Shown here: positions 1-9,141 of the stretch, in pieces
How the letters are laid out: every line of letters starts with the position of its first letter
How positions within the stretch are numbered: position 1 is the first letter of the stretch
Assembly (NCBI RefSeq): GCF_900178525.1
Contig: NZ_FXDJ01000008.1
Span: 563,001-627,000, forward strand
Length of the DNA stretch: 64,000 nt
Direction: 5' to 3'
Source: Massilibacteroides vaginae
GTDB lineage: Bacteria > Bacteroidota > Bacteroidia > Bacteroidales > Tannerellaceae
Made by a program: the position numbers and the translations under genes
The notes under the pieces: generated by a model
Told to the model about the DNA's origin: nothing
The model's database searches: none
The model's input: only the letters and a program-made list of their open reading frames with translations

Positions 1-74
1 CCTTCAATAAAAGGAATAATAACATGATGCGGAACAATAAGTTCTCCGTTTTGTTTTATTATTTTTTCTGACAT
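1..74 (-). CDS. icd: Isocitrate dehydrogenase, N-terminal fragment (runs off window)
   Basis: The start codon is at 72-74 on the minus strand and the frame stays open to the window edge. The visible N-terminus begins MSEKIIKQNGELIVP and continues into a VIIPFIEG segment, which is the usual opening of NADP-dependent isocitrate dehydrogenases (strand leading to the 'PFIEGDG' loop). It begins 4 bp after the aconitase stop codon, so the two form an acn-icd operon for consecutive citrate-to-2-oxoglutarate steps. Only about 24 residues are visible, so the family call rests on this short segment plus the operon context. Confidence 0.7.
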   Translation of the reverse strand, partial: MSEKIIKQNGELIVPHHVIIPFIE

Positions 75-78
75 AGAA

Positions 79-2331
79 TTAGTTAGTTTTCAAATAGTTC
101 AATGCACTTCCTGCCTTAAACCATTCAATTTGTAAATCATTATATGTGTGATTAACCGGGAATGATTCCTCAGAACCATCTTTGTGTTTCACCACAACGG
201 TCAACTGTTTTCCCGGAGCAAATTCTGCCAATCCAATAACAGAAAGCGTATCTCCTTCGGCTATTTTATCATAATCCCCTTTATTAACAAAGGTCAAGGC
301 CAGCATACCTTGCTTCTTGAGGTTCGTTTCATGAATACGCGCAAAACTTTTTACCAATATTGCTTTTACATTCAAGAAACGGGGTTCCATTGCAGCATGT
401 TCACGAGAAGACCCTTCTCCATAGTTTTCTTCGGCTACAACAATAGAAGAAATTCCTTTTGCTTTGTATTGTTTTGCAACAGAAGAAACACCTTCATATT
501 CACCGGTCAGACCATTCAATACAGCATTTGCATTTCCATTAAAAGCATTGATTGCTCCCATCAGCATATTATCCGAAATATTTTCCAGATGACCTCTGAA
601 ACGCAACCATGGACCAGCCATTGAAATATGATCTGTCGTACATTTTCCTTCAGCCTTCAACAATAGAGGTAAATCTAAATAGTCTTTCCCGTCCCACTTA
701 GAGAAAGGCGATAAAGCTTGCAAGCGATTTGAATCCGGGGCAATCTGAACATTTTCATTACTTTGTCCTGGAGCAATATAACCGTTGTCTTCTACAGCAA
801 ATCCGTTTGCAGGAAAATCAGAACCTACCGGTTCTTTGAGTTTTACTTCCCGACCATCTTTCGTTTTTAACGTATCTGTCAATGGATTAAAACATAAATC
901 ACCCGCTATCGTAAGCGCCAATGTTAATTCGGGAGAAGCAACAAACGCATGGGTATTCGGATTTCCATCAGCCCGTTTAGCAAAGTTACGATTGAAAGAT
1001 GTCACAATTGAGTTTTTACGCGTATTATCATCCGTATGCCTTTTCCACTGTCCAATACAAGGTCCGCAGGCATTCGCCATAATAACAGCGCCGATTTGTT
1101 CGAAGTCATTTAATATCCCGTCTCTTTCCGCTGTATAGCGGATCATTTCAGATCCCGGATTTATAATTAAAGGAGCAGCTACTTCAATCTGCTCGGCTCT
1201 GGCCTGACGAGCAATGGAAACGGCACGACTTAAATCCTGATAAGACGAGTTCGTACAAGAACCGATCAAGCCAACTTCCATTTTACGTGGGTATCCTTTC
1301 TCCTTAACGATTGCAGCAAATTGAGAAATTGGAGTTGCAGCATCCGGAGTAAACGGTCCGTTAATGTAAGGTTCAAGTTCAGATAGATTGATTTCAATCA
1401 CCTGGTCATAATATTTCTCCGGCGAAGCAATTACTTCCGGATCCGGTTGTAAATGTTCGGCTACTTTTTCTGCCCATTCTGCGATCTGACTACGTCCGGT
1501 GTTACGCAAATAAGCAGCCATGTTTTCATCAAACCCAAACAAAGAAGTGGTTGCTCCAACTTCAGCACCCATATTACAAATTGTAGCCTTTCCTGTAGCA
1601 GAAAGAGAAGAAGCTCCGTCTCCAAAGTATTCAATAATGGAGTTTGTTCCCCCTTTAACAGTCAGAATTCCGGCTACTTTCAGAATAACATCTTTAGGAG
1701 AAGCCCATCCGTTCAATTTACCTGTCAGTTTTACGCCGATAAGTTTAGGCATTTTCAGTTCCCATTCCATACCACTCATCACATCCACTGCATCAGCTCC
1801 TCCTACTCCAATGGCAATCATTGCAAGACCACCGGCATTTGGTGTATGCGAATCTGTGCCGACCATCATTCCTCCGGGAAACGCATAATTTTCCAGTACT
1901 ACTTGATGAATAATACCAGCTCCCGGTTTCCAAAAACCAATGTTGTATTTATTTGAAACAGATTTAAGGAAATCGTATACTTCCCGATTACTATCAGTTG
2001 CTGTCGAAATATCAGCTTTAGCACCCATATTTGCCTGAATAAGGTGGTCGCAATGTACGGTAGCAGGTACTGCAGAAGTTTCTTTCCCTGCGTTCATGAA
2101 CTGAAGTAAAGCCATCTGGGCGGTAGCATCTTGCATAGCTACTCTATCCGGACGGAAATTCACATAATCTTCACCTCTCTTATACGATTGAATTGTTTGT
2201 GGGTTATAAAGATGGGCATAAAGAATTTTCTCTGCCAGGGTCATTGATTTATTTATGTTATTACGAGCATGGCTTACTTTTTCAGCAAAGCCGGAATAAA
2301 ACTTCCGAAGCATATCTATATCATGTACCAT
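79..2331 (-). CDS. acn: Aconitate hydratase (mitochondrial-type)
   Basis: Interconverts citrate and isocitrate with a [4Fe-4S] cluster in the cytoplasmic TCA / glutamate branch. The protein is 750 aa, the usual length of the mitochondrial-type aconitase found in Bacteroidales, shorter than E. coli AcnA or AcnB. Cluster ligands are visible as Cys359 in [11 protein letters not shown] and Cys422/Cys425 in ACGPCIGQW. The substrate-binding segment [13 protein letters not shown] lies near residue 160 and the swivelling C-terminal domain has [10 protein letters not shown]. It is the first gene of a minus-strand unit and is followed 4 bp later by icd. A TATATTTG box lies about 35 bp upstream of the start. 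Confidence 0.97.
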   Translation of the reverse strand: MVHDIDMLRKFYSGFAEKVSHARNNINKSMTLAEKILYAHLYNPQTIQSYKRGEDYVNFRPDRVAMQDATAQMALLQFMNAGKETSAVPATVHCDHLIQANMGAKADISTATDSNREVYDFLKSVSNKYNIGFWKPGAGIIHQVVLENYAFPGGMMVGTDSHTPNAGGLAMIAIGVGGADAVDVMSGMEWELKMPKLIGVKLTGKLNGWASPKDVILKVAGILTVKGGTNSIIEYFGDGASSLSATGKATICNMGAEVGATTSLFGFDENMAAYLRNTGRSQIAEWAEKVAEHLQPDPEVIASPEKYYDQVIEINLSELEPYINGPFTPDAATPISQFAAIVKEKGYPRKMEVGLIGSCTNSSYQDLSRAVSIARQARAEQIEVAAPLIINPGSEMIRYTAERDGILNDFEQIGAVIMANACGPCIGQWKRHTDDNTRKNSIVTSFNRNFAKRADGNPNTHAFVASPELTLALTIAGDLCFNPLTDTLKTKDGREVKLKEPVGSDFPANGFAVEDNGYIAPGQSNENVQIAPDSNRLQALSPFSKWDGKDYLDLPLLLKAEGKCTTDHISMAGPWLRFRGHLENISDNMLMGAINAFNGNANAVLNGLTGEYEGVSSVAKQYKAKGISSIVVAEENYGEGSSREHAAMEPRFLNVKAILVKSFARIHETNLKKQGMLALTFVNKGDYDKIAEGDTLSVIGLAEFAPGKQLTVVVKHKDGSEESFPVNHTYNDLQIEWFKAGSALNYLKTN

Positions 2332-2365
2332 ATCTATTATTGTTTTATTGGTTTTTAGTAATAAA

Positions 2366-2373
2366 CAAATATA
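2366..2373 (-). promoter_or_regulatory. Promoter -7 box for acn-icd
   Basis: On the minus strand this reads TATATTTG, matching the Bacteroidetes housekeeping -7 consensus TAnnTTTG. It would start transcription roughly 25-30 nt before the acn ATG. No clear -33 TTTG at ideal spacing was seen. Confidence 0.55.
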
Positions 2374-2447
2374 ATGTTTTTGCTTTCAATTTGTATTCAA
2401 TTTAACTTATTAACAAATAGAAGATATTTATATCTAATTTTAAACTT

Positions 2448-2480
2448 ACGTAATGAAAAACAAACAACAGACCATTACGT
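2448..2480 (-). terminator. Possible terminator hairpin after the DUF3078 gene
   Basis: ACGTAATG and CATTACGT form a perfect 8-bp stem with a 17-nt loop, 24 bp after the stop of the 2504-3397 gene. The following T tract is weak, so termination is uncertain. Confidence 0.35.
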
Positions 2481-2503
2481 TCGTTTTATCCAGAGTTTTT
2501 CAA

Positions 2504-3397
2504 TCAGAAATTATACGCTAAACCTACGCCTAATATTTCTTTAAATTGAATTTTCGGACCTTGCGATTTTCCATCCTTATCTACAAACTTAACATCATCA
2601 TCGTATTTGAGCGTCGCGTTAAGCGTAGCAGAAAGGAACTTATTTATTTTCATACTGATAAGAACATCCCAGTTTACATCAATATTACCAAACGACTTAT
2701 CATAGGCGGTAAATAGATCCAATGTAGAAATAAGACTCACATTTTCCATCACCCCTTGTTCAACTCGTGCTTTCAGATAAGTACCTACTTCGGCTCTGAA
2801 CTTATCACCCGGATCAACACCAAAAGCTCCGATTCCCGACAAATAGTCATCTTGTACAAACGTTAATTTGGCCGATGCCGGCGAGAAATAGACTGAATAA
2901 TTAGCCTTAGGTCTGTACTCAATACCTAACGAAAGATTAGAATAAGCAGGAGCCATGAAATTTGAAATGATCTTCGATTTATCGGGATATTTATATCCTT
3001 TATAAAATTGGGTTTTGAAAGATCCCATCGCTGTATAAAAAAGCTTGTTATTGGTAGAATAACCCAATTGTGTAGAGAAATCAATATTATCATTGGTCTT
3101 CTTTGTACCATCCGTTTCTAGTTTAGATAAGCCATATTCGAGAACCAGTGTATTTACCCAAAGCCAGTTACCACTTTTACGCTTTAAGGCACCATTTAAA
3201 TAGATATTACCTGCTACTGCATTTTCCCCTCCGGCAGACCAGTTACTCAAAGTTGTCTGAGACAAATTCATTCCGGTTACACCCTTCAAGTCCCAAGCTC
3301 CATCAACATATCCCTGCTCATCCGTTTGTCCAAAAGTAAAGAAACTAATCAAAGTCAAAACACTAACTAATAAAGTTCGATTCATAAAATTTTTCAT
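2504..3397 (-). CDS. DUF3078 family secreted / outer-membrane protein
   Basis: 297 aa with a clear N-terminal signal peptide (MKNFMNRTLLVSVLTLISFF, cleavage near residue 24). The mature start (GAWDLKGVTGMNLSQTTLSNWSAGG, given here as positions 33-57) is the typical DUF3078 opening. The rest alternates polar and aromatic residues in strands and ends in GLAYNF, a C-terminal aromatic typical of outer-membrane beta-barrels. Function is unknown. The gene stands alone between acn and rho, with its own possible terminator. Family assignment is by recognition; membrane location is inferred. Confidence 0.8.
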   Translation of the reverse strand: MKNFMNRTLLVSVLTLISFFTFGQTDEQGYVDGAWDLKGVTGMNLSQTTLSNWSAGGENAVAGNIYLNGALKRKSGNWLWVNTLVLEYGLSKLETDGTKKTNDNIDFSTQLGYSTNNKLFYTAMGSFKTQFYKGYKYPDKSKIISNFMAPAYSNLSLGIEYRPKANYSVYFSPASAKLTFVQDDYLSGIGAFGVDPGDKFRAEVGTYLKARVEQGVMENVSLISTLDLFTAYDKSFGNIDVNWDVLISMKINKFLSATLNATLKYDDDVKFVDKDGKSQGPKIQFKEILGVGLAYNF

Positions 3398-3516
3398 TTT
3401 TGTTTATTCATATATTAATAAACAGTTAAAAATCCATATTTGTTTATGAAAAAGACATGAAAAGACAAAGAAATTCAATCACTGTTTTTACACTAATCAT
3501 AAAGATCACAAAAAAA

Positions 3517-3546
3517 ATGCCTGACAGGATTATCCCTATCAGGCAT
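3517..3546 (-). terminator. Intrinsic terminator of rho
   Basis: A stem of AATGCCTGA with TCAGGCATT, extended inward by AGG/CCT across one mismatch, is followed on the minus strand by a run of seven T residues (3510-3516). It lies 22 bp after the rho stop codon. Confidence 0.8.
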
Positions 3547-3567
3547 TCAGTATATTAGAAAATATTT

Positions 3568-5562
3568 TTAGCTATTCATTGAAGCCAAGAACTCCATATT
3601 GTCATACGTTTGTTCCATACGTTTTTTCACAAACTCCATAGCCTCCATTGAATTCATATCAGCCAGGTATTTACGAAGAATCCACATACGGTTTAGCGTA
3701 TTGTCATCCTGAAGTAAATCGTCGCGACGAGTACTTGAAGCAGTAATATCAACAGCAGGGTAAACACGTTTGTTAGACAATTTACGATCCAACTGCAATT
3801 CCATATTACCCGTACCTTTAAACTCTTCAAAAATCACTTCGTCCATCTTCGAGCCCGTTTCGGTTAATGCGGTTGCCAGAATAGTGAGGCTACCGCCGTT
3901 TTCGATATTTCGGGCAGCACCAAAGAAACGTTTAGGCTTTTGAAGCGCATTCGCGTCAACACCTCCGGACAACACTTTACCTGAAGCAGGCTGTACTGTA
4001 TTATATGCACGAGCCAAACGAGTGATTGAATCCAACAGTATAACAACATCATGTCCGCATTCCACCATTCTCTTTGCTTTGTTCAGCACGATATCCGCAA
4101 TCTTCACATGTCTTTCTGCCGGTTCATCAAAAGTAGATGCAATAACTTCTGCGTCCACACTACGAGCCATATCAGTAACTTCTTCCGGGCGTTCATCAAT
4201 CAACAAAATGATCATGTAAACCTCAGGATGATTAGCCGCAATAGCATTCGCGATATCTTTCAGAAGCATCGTTTTACCTGTTTTCGGTTGTGCTACGATC
4301 AATCCGCGTTGTCCTTTACCGATCGGTGAGAACAGATCAACAACACGAACAGCTATCTGATCATTTACCTTATTGGATTTCTTAGCCGTAAGCATAAACT
4401 TTTCATCTGGGAAAAGCGGTGTCAAATGATCAAAAGGAACACGATCTCTCACCTCTTCCGGCGTACGTCCGTTAATACGGTCAACTTTTACTAATGGAAA
4501 GTATTTTTCTCCTTCTTTTGGAGGACGAATCGGTCCTTCAACAACATCACCTGTTTTAAGTCCGAATAACTTAATTTGTGATTGTGATACATAAATATCA
4601 TCCGGAGAAGTCAGGTAATTAAAGTCCGACGAACGCAGAAAACCATATCCATCCGGCATCATTTCCAACACGCCCGAACCAATAAGTATTCCATCGAATT
4701 CATACGGTTTTTCTTGCGGGTTAGCATTTCCGGCTTTAGGAGCAGGGTGATTATTGTTCTGTCGGTTATTATTTTGACGATTTGTATTTGCAGGTTGAGC
4801 AGCAGTTTGTTCAGCTGCGGCCTGACGTGGCTGTTCCTGTTTAGGCGTAGAAGAAGCCATCGGAAACATCTGATCAAGAAGCGAATTCGCATCCGGATGT
4901 CTGAAGAAAACACGTTTATTTTCGGTTTTTTCTTCCGCTGGGACAGGCGAAGCTTTTTCAGCGACAGGATTCGTTTTCTTTGGTTCTTCCGCCACTTGTT
5001 TCTTCGCCACCGGAGCAGGAACAGGAGCAGTTTTCGCCTTTTCTTCAACAACCGGAGTTTCCTCCTCAACTACGGCTACTACAGGGGCAGGCTTCTTTAC
5101 TACTACAGGAGCTTTCTTTTCAGCAACTGTTTCTTCTTTAGTTTCTACAACCACCACCTCATTTTTAACCTCTTCTTTTTTCTTTTCGATACGAGGTTTT
5201 TTAGGTTTTTCTTTTGTTTCTTTTTTAGTTGACTTTTCTTCTCCCTTTACTTCAGGCACAGATTTAGGTTCTGTTGTTTTAGAACTTTCTGTTTTCTTTT
5301 CTTTGGCTACTGCTTTTTCTTTAGGGGCTTCAGATTTAGTCGTTTTTTTTGTTTTTGACTGATTTACAGCCTTTTTAGCTTCTTTGTTTTTTTCTTTCTC
5401 AGCTTGTAAACCGGCATAAGATATCGCTTGTTCATCTAATATTTTATAAACAAGTTCTTCTTTACGTAAAGAGCTGATTTTTTTAATTCCTAATTCTTCG
5501 GCAATTTTCTGTAATTCCGGAAGAAGTTTTTCATTCAATTCTAAGATGTTATATTTCTGCAT
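3568..5562 (-). CDS. rho: Transcription termination factor Rho with long disordered insert
   Basis: Hexameric RNA-dependent ATPase that ends transcripts. It has 664 aa against about 420 in E. coli. Residues 1-50 form the usual N-terminal helical (Rho_N) domain. Residues about 55-285 are a low-complexity tract rich in K, E, V, P, A and later N/Q, predicted to be disordered. The RNA-binding cold-shock-like domain follows ([13 protein letters not shown], near 306). Walker A is AQPKTGKT at about 425-432, Walker B is [16 protein letters not shown], and the Q/R-loop region with [20 protein letters not shown] is intact. It is monocistronic, with a leader of about 175 nt upstream and a strong terminator downstream. 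Large Rho inserts are known in Bacteroidota, where one has been linked to phase separation. Confidence 0.97.
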   Translation of the reverse strand: MQKYNILELNEKLLPELQKIAEELGIKKISSLRKEELVYKILDEQAISYAGLQAEKEKNKEAKKAVNQSKTKKTTKSEAPKEKAVAKEKKTESSKTTEPKSVPEVKGEEKSTKKETKEKPKKPRIEKKKEEVKNEVVVVETKEETVAEKKAPVVVKKPAPVVAVVEEETPVVEEKAKTAPVPAPVAKKQVAEEPKKTNPVAEKASPVPAEEKTENKRVFFRHPDANSLLDQMFPMASSTPKQEQPRQAAAEQTAAQPANTNRQNNNRQNNNHPAPKAGNANPQEKPYEFDGILIGSGVLEMMPDGYGFLRSSDFNYLTSPDDIYVSQSQIKLFGLKTGDVVEGPIRPPKEGEKYFPLVKVDRINGRTPEEVRDRVPFDHLTPLFPDEKFMLTAKKSNKVNDQIAVRVVDLFSPIGKGQRGLIVAQPKTGKTMLLKDIANAIAANHPEVYMIILLIDERPEEVTDMARSVDAEVIASTFDEPAERHVKIADIVLNKAKRMVECGHDVVILLDSITRLARAYNTVQPASGKVLSGGVDANALQKPKRFFGAARNIENGGSLTILATALTETGSKMDEVIFEEFKGTGNMELQLDRKLSNKRVYPAVDITASSTRRDDLLQDDNTLNRMWILRKYLADMNSMEAMEFVKKRMEQTYDNMEFLASMNS

Positions 5563-5738
5563 ATTGCGAAGTAATAATAATAAAGATAAGATAATAATGG
5601 TATGTTCATGTTACTACATATAAACATGTGAACAACCTTATCATTGCGTTTATTGCTGATAAAAAGTAAATAGTAAATTATAATAATACCGGATTGTTTA
5701 GCTAATCTGACTCTATTTGCAACATATTAGCGGAGAAA
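5563..5738 (-). promoter_or_regulatory. Long rho 5' leader
   Basis: Between the predicted start site near 5738 and the rho ATG lie about 175 nt, much longer than other leaders here. It contains a hairpin with stem CATGTT/AACATG extended by TGTT/AACA across a 2-nt bulge, and a seven-codon ORF (MLQIESD). E. coli rho is autoregulated through its leader; a similar role here is inference only. Confidence 0.4.
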
Positions 5739-5744
5739 TCTGCG

Positions 5745-5752
5745 CAAATGTA
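5745..5752 (-). promoter_or_regulatory. Promoter -7 box for rho
   Basis: Minus strand TACATTTG, a full match to TAnnTTTG. It is the only good box found upstream of rho and implies the long leader. Confidence 0.6.
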
Positions 5753-5780
5753 AAGAATCTTTTTTATATAACCTCCTGAT

Positions 5781-7103
5781 TTACTCAAAAAAATGAATCA
5801 CAAGTACTTGTTCCGAGTTTTTATCTACACAAAACCGATTATCAATCCGTTCTCCGATAATCCAAACAATATTATCTCCACTACAAAGGAGCCAGATATT
5901 CTCTTTTTCAAACAAGCTTAATTTTCTGTCTGTAAAGTAATCACTTAGTTTTTTTCGCCCTTTCATCCCGAATGGCACAAACCAATCTCCTTCTCTCCAT
6001 CGTCTCAGTGAAAGCGGAAACGCCAATTTATCCGGATCAAGTGTAGCGATATGTTTGTCTTTGCTAATGCTGAATCCTTCCTGAAAAGGTTCGTATTTCA
6101 GTGTTAGTTGTATAGGATCTGTTATTCTCGTATCGTTTTCATACAATAACTGATCACCACCTGCGGCTACCGATTCCGTCAAAGGTTTGATCAGCAATCG
6201 ATCGCGATCTTTCAGTAATTGGAATTCATCAGAAAAGAAACGTTTTCCGGACTCACCCTGTAAAACAGAAAAAATATCATTTACCACTGACCTGTTAAAA
6301 CCATAAGGCTTCAGCAATTCGTACAAGACCGTTTTTGGCGCGGGAGTATTTAATAATGGCGCTATTAATAAGGTATCCTTACCGGTTTGCACCTTTTTTT
6401 TGATCTCGTCAAGAGCATAAGCATAGATCGCTTCTGTTTCACTCAGGTTATCAGCAGTTCGTATAATTGCCTGAGACACCGACGGATTGAGCTTCTCTAA
6501 CAAAGGAATAACACGTATACGCAAGAAATTCCGGGTGTATTCATCAGCAAGATTGGTACTGTCGGTTACATAAGCAACCTCCCGCCTGTTCAGCCAAGCC
6601 AGTATATCGGCTCTTTTAACAGTCAATAAGGGGCGAACTACCAATCCGTTTCGGGGAGACATTCCGGTAAGTCCCTTAATTCCCGTGCCACGAATTAAAT
6701 TAAGCAATACCGTTTCCACATTATCTTGTTCGTGATGAGCCACTGCGATAGCTTGCGCAGAAAGCTCCACACGCAATTGCTCAAACCATTGATAACGCAG
6801 CTCTCTTGCTGCCATTTCGATAGAAATCCGATTATCAGCAGCATATTCATTTGTCTGAAAATCGACTTTATAAAAAGGCACACTCAAATTCTCAGTAAAA
6901 CGACGAACAAACATTTCATCGCGGTTGGATTCCTCTCCGCGCAAATGAAAATTACAATGTGCTGCCATACAAGTATAACCAAGCTCACAAAGCACACTCA
7001 AAAGTGCCACAGAATCAGCCCCCCCACTTAAGCCAACGACAACCGGTTTATCCATCGTCAGCAGCTTGTGTTTTTCAATATACTTTCGTACTTCGTTTTT
7101 CAT
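5781..7103 (-). CDS. tilS: tRNA(Ile)-lysidine synthetase
   Basis: Modifies C34 of the AUA-reading tRNA-Ile to lysidine using ATP and lysine. 440 aa. The PP-loop SGGADS is at residues 26-31. Residues to about 220 form the N-terminal ATPase domain (HCNFHLRGEESNRDE, AHHEQDNVET and RNFLRIRVIPLLEKLNPS are typical). The C-terminal TilS substrate-binding domain is recognisable by LRRWREGDWFVPFGMKGRKK (near residue 368) and DNRFCV near the end. It is downstream of the zinc-ribbon/Nif3 pair with a 58-bp gap that contains a small hairpin with a T run, so it may be partly attenuated from that unit. Confidence 0.95.
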   Translation of the reverse strand: MKNEVRKYIEKHKLLTMDKPVVVGLSGGADSVALLSVLCELGYTCMAAHCNFHLRGEESNRDEMFVRRFTENLSVPFYKVDFQTNEYAADNRISIEMAARELRYQWFEQLRVELSAQAIAVAHHEQDNVETVLLNLIRGTGIKGLTGMSPRNGLVVRPLLTVKRADILAWLNRREVAYVTDSTNLADEYTRNFLRIRVIPLLEKLNPSVSQAIIRTADNLSETEAIYAYALDEIKKKVQTGKDTLLIAPLLNTPAPKTVLYELLKPYGFNRSVVNDIFSVLQGESGKRFFSDEFQLLKDRDRLLIKPLTESVAAGGDQLLYENDTRITDPIQLTLKYEPFQEGFSISKDKHIATLDPDKLAFPLSLRRWREGDWFVPFGMKGRKKLSDYFTDRKLSLFEKENIWLLCSGDNIVWIIGERIDNRFCVDKNSEQVLVIHFFE

Positions 7104-7107
7104 TTAT

Positions 7108-7136
7108 AAAAAAATAGGGACACAAATGCATCCCTA
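7108..7136 (-). terminator. Short hairpin with T run between the zinc-ribbon gene and tilS
   Basis: TAGGGA pairs with TCCCTA (6 bp) and is followed on the minus strand by seven T residues, ending just before the tilS start codon. It could be a weak terminator for the upstream pair or an attenuator ahead of tilS. Confidence 0.4.
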
Positions 7137-7161
7137 ATCTTTCGTATCGTATAGTTTGAAT

Positions 7162-7929
7162 TTATACTTCGTCAACACCTGCCAGTTCCGGGTCTATCAT
7201 AATACGCCCGCAATACTCACAAACGAGAATTTTCTTACGTAGTTTAATATCCATCTGCTTCTGGGGTGGAATTTTATTAAAACAACCACCACAAGAATCA
7301 CGTTGAATATAAACAACAGCCAAACCATTGCGCGCACCTTTACGAATACGTTTAAAGGCAGTCAACAAACGAGGTTCGATAGCTGCTTCCAGTTTTTTAG
7401 CTTTCTCTCTTAGTCTTTCTTCTTCCTGTCTGGTTTCAGAAATAATCTCATCGAGTTCGCTTTTTTTCTGGTCCAGGTCACCTTTACGACCTGATAATGT
7501 TTCAGCAATCTTAGCTATTTCGTCGCGCTTCAATTCTATCGTGTCTTTGAATTCACGGATTTTCTTTTCAGAAAACTCAATTTCCAATCCCTGGAATTCA
7601 ATTTCCTTAGACAAATTGTCAAACTCGCGGTTGTTACGAACATTATCCAACTGTCCTTTGTATTTTTCAATCAATCCGGTAGATTCCGTGATTTTGTTTT
7701 TCTGTTCAATAACAGAAGCGTCAAATTCTTTTATCTCCAACTGATAGTTATGAAGACGCGTTTCCAGCCCTGCGATCTCGTCCTCCAGGTCTTGTACTTC
7801 TAAAGGAAGTTCACCACGAAGCGTCTTAATTTTATCCACTTCAGTCATCATTGTCTGAAGCTGGTATAGCGTAGAAAGCTTTTCTTCAACTGTATATTCT
7901 TTTTCAGCTGACTTTTTATCTGTAGCCAT
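7162..7929 (-). CDS. Coiled-coil protein with C4 zinc ribbon
   Basis: 255 aa from the ATG at 7929 (MATDKKSAEKEY). An in-frame start further upstream would lie inside the previous gene and was rejected. Residues about 15-195 are almost continuous charged heptads, forming a long antiparallel coiled coil. The C-terminus holds a zinc ribbon with Cys213, Cys216, Cys237 and Cys240 (CGGC...CEYC). This is the widespread bacterial family often annotated as a C4-type zinc ribbon domain protein, whose biochemical role is not settled. The start lies 1 nt after the stop of the Nif3-family gene, indicating translational coupling; the two are commonly adjacent in bacteria. Confidence 0.88.
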   Translation of the reverse strand: MATDKKSAEKEYTVEEKLSTLYQLQTMMTEVDKIKTLRGELPLEVQDLEDEIAGLETRLHNYQLEIKEFDASVIEQKNKITESTGLIEKYKGQLDNVRNNREFDNLSKEIEFQGLEIEFSEKKIREFKDTIELKRDEIAKIAETLSGRKGDLDQKKSELDEIISETRQEEERLREKAKKLEAAIEPRLLTAFKRIRKGARNGLAVVYIQRDSCGGCFNKIPPQKQMDIKLRKKILVCEYCGRIMIDPELAGVDEV

Positions 7930-7930
7930 T

Positions 7931-9028
7931 CTATAAATATTTAACCGGGTTTGAATTAACATTCGAAAAATGTAGGGCAAAGGTAGGCATTTTTTTCGAA
8001 ATCAAATTATAAAAGATATCTTTTGTATGAAGTTCGGATTCGTAATGCCCTATCACAGCCAATAAAATACGGTTTTCCACATCATAAAAATCATTGTATT
8101 TCGCCTCTCCCGTAATAAACACATCTGCACCGTAAGCAATCGCGTCGTTAATCAAAAACGCTCCGCTACCTCCGCAAAGAGCCACTTCACGAACCGGTTT
8201 ATTTCTTAATGCTGAATGTTTTACACAACCTACATTAAATAAGTCTTTCAGTCGTGACAGGAATGAAAACTCATCTTCCTCTTCGGGCAGTTCACCCACA
8301 ATACCCGAGCCGGTTTCATTCCATGAATTAGCCAGAGGATAAAAATCAAAAGCCGGTTCTTCATAAGGATGCACCGAAAGTAAAGCGCGGGTAACCGCCG
8401 CCTTTTTAAAAGCAGGAAGTATCGTTTCAATTCTGATTTCAGTTTCATAATGCATCTCTCCTACCTCTCCGCAAAACGGTTTGCAGCCTTCATTCGCCCT
8501 GAAAGTACCTTCACCTTTCAAATTATAGCTGCACGAGTCATAATTCCCGATACTACCGCCACCGGAATGAAACAACGCATTGCGCACCACATCGGCATAA
8601 GCCTCCGGAACAAAAGTAACCAACTTCAACAAAGCGTTTTTTTGGGGATTCAACACTCGAACATTCTTTAAGCCAAGCATATCCGCCAGGTAAAAATTCA
8701 CTCCGCCATTCGCGTTATCCAGATTGGTATGCGCAGCATAGATCACCATATCATTTTGACAAGCTTTAATCACACAACGTTCTATATAACTACCGCCTGT
8801 CAGCCTCTTTAAGGGTTTAAATATCAACGGGTGATGGGCTATAATCAGATTACACCCCAAAGCAATCGCTTCCTCTACCACCTCTTCGGTAACGTCCAGA
8901 CAAAGCAAAGCTCCGGTGGCAAGTTGATTCACATCTCCAACTTGCACTCCGGCATTATCATAACTCTCCTGTAACGGAAGCGGCGCAAACGTTTCTATTT
9001 CCCGCAATATATCCTTAATCTTGTACAT
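7931..9028 (-). CDS. Nif3-like dinuclear metal-centre hexameric protein
   Basis: 365 aa, the length of the Nif3/YqfO subfamily with a middle PII-like insert. Metal-binding segments are IIAHHPLIFKPLKRLTGG (near residue 65) and a C-terminal VIGHYESE motif. The region of residues about 130-240 matches the inserted alpha-beta domain of longer family members. The family forms ring-shaped hexamers with two metal ions per subunit; GTP cyclohydrolase-type activity has been proposed for some members, but the cellular role is unclear. It is followed with 1 nt spacing by the zinc-ribbon gene. A TATATTTG box lies 20 bp upstream of the ATG. Confidence 0.92.
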   Translation of the reverse strand: MYKIKDILREIETFAPLPLQESYDNAGVQVGDVNQLATGALLCLDVTEEVVEEAIALGCNLIIAHHPLIFKPLKRLTGGSYIERCVIKACQNDMVIYAAHTNLDNANGGVNFYLADMLGLKNVRVLNPQKNALLKLVTFVPEAYADVVRNALFHSGGGSIGNYDSCSYNLKGEGTFRANEGCKPFCGEVGEMHYETEIRIETILPAFKKAAVTRALLSVHPYEEPAFDFYPLANSWNETGSGIVGELPEEEDEFSFLSRLKDLFNVGCVKHSALRNKPVREVALCGGSGAFLINDAIAYGADVFITGEAKYNDFYDVENRILLAVIGHYESELHTKDIFYNLISKKMPTFALHFSNVNSNPVKYL

Positions 9029-9047
9029 ATCGTTTATCTCTTTATCA

Positions 9048-9055
9048 CAAATATA
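9048..9055 (-). promoter_or_regulatory. Promoter -7 box for the Nif3 / zinc-ribbon unit
   Basis: Minus strand TATATTTG matches TAnnTTTG and would give a leader of about 15 nt. Confidence 0.6.
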
Positions 9056-9085
9056 AAGATTTTAAAAGAAAGCATTAATATAAGG

Positions 9086-9122
9086 TAAAAAAAATAGAGA
9101 CGCATAACAACGCGCCTCTATT
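9086..9122 (-). terminator. Intrinsic terminator of aspS
   Basis: AATAGAG/CTCTATT outer stem (7 bp), one mismatch, then CGC/GCG, followed on the minus strand by an uninterrupted T tract at 9086-9092. It begins 20 bp after the aspS stop. Confidence 0.8.
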
Positions 9123-9141
9123 TTTTATATGATACAAACCA

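Noticed and set aside
4714-5232. 172-codon frame antisense to rho
   Set aside because: It is the shadow of the K/E/V-rich low-complexity Rho insert; its R/F/S-rich translation has no protein-like pattern.
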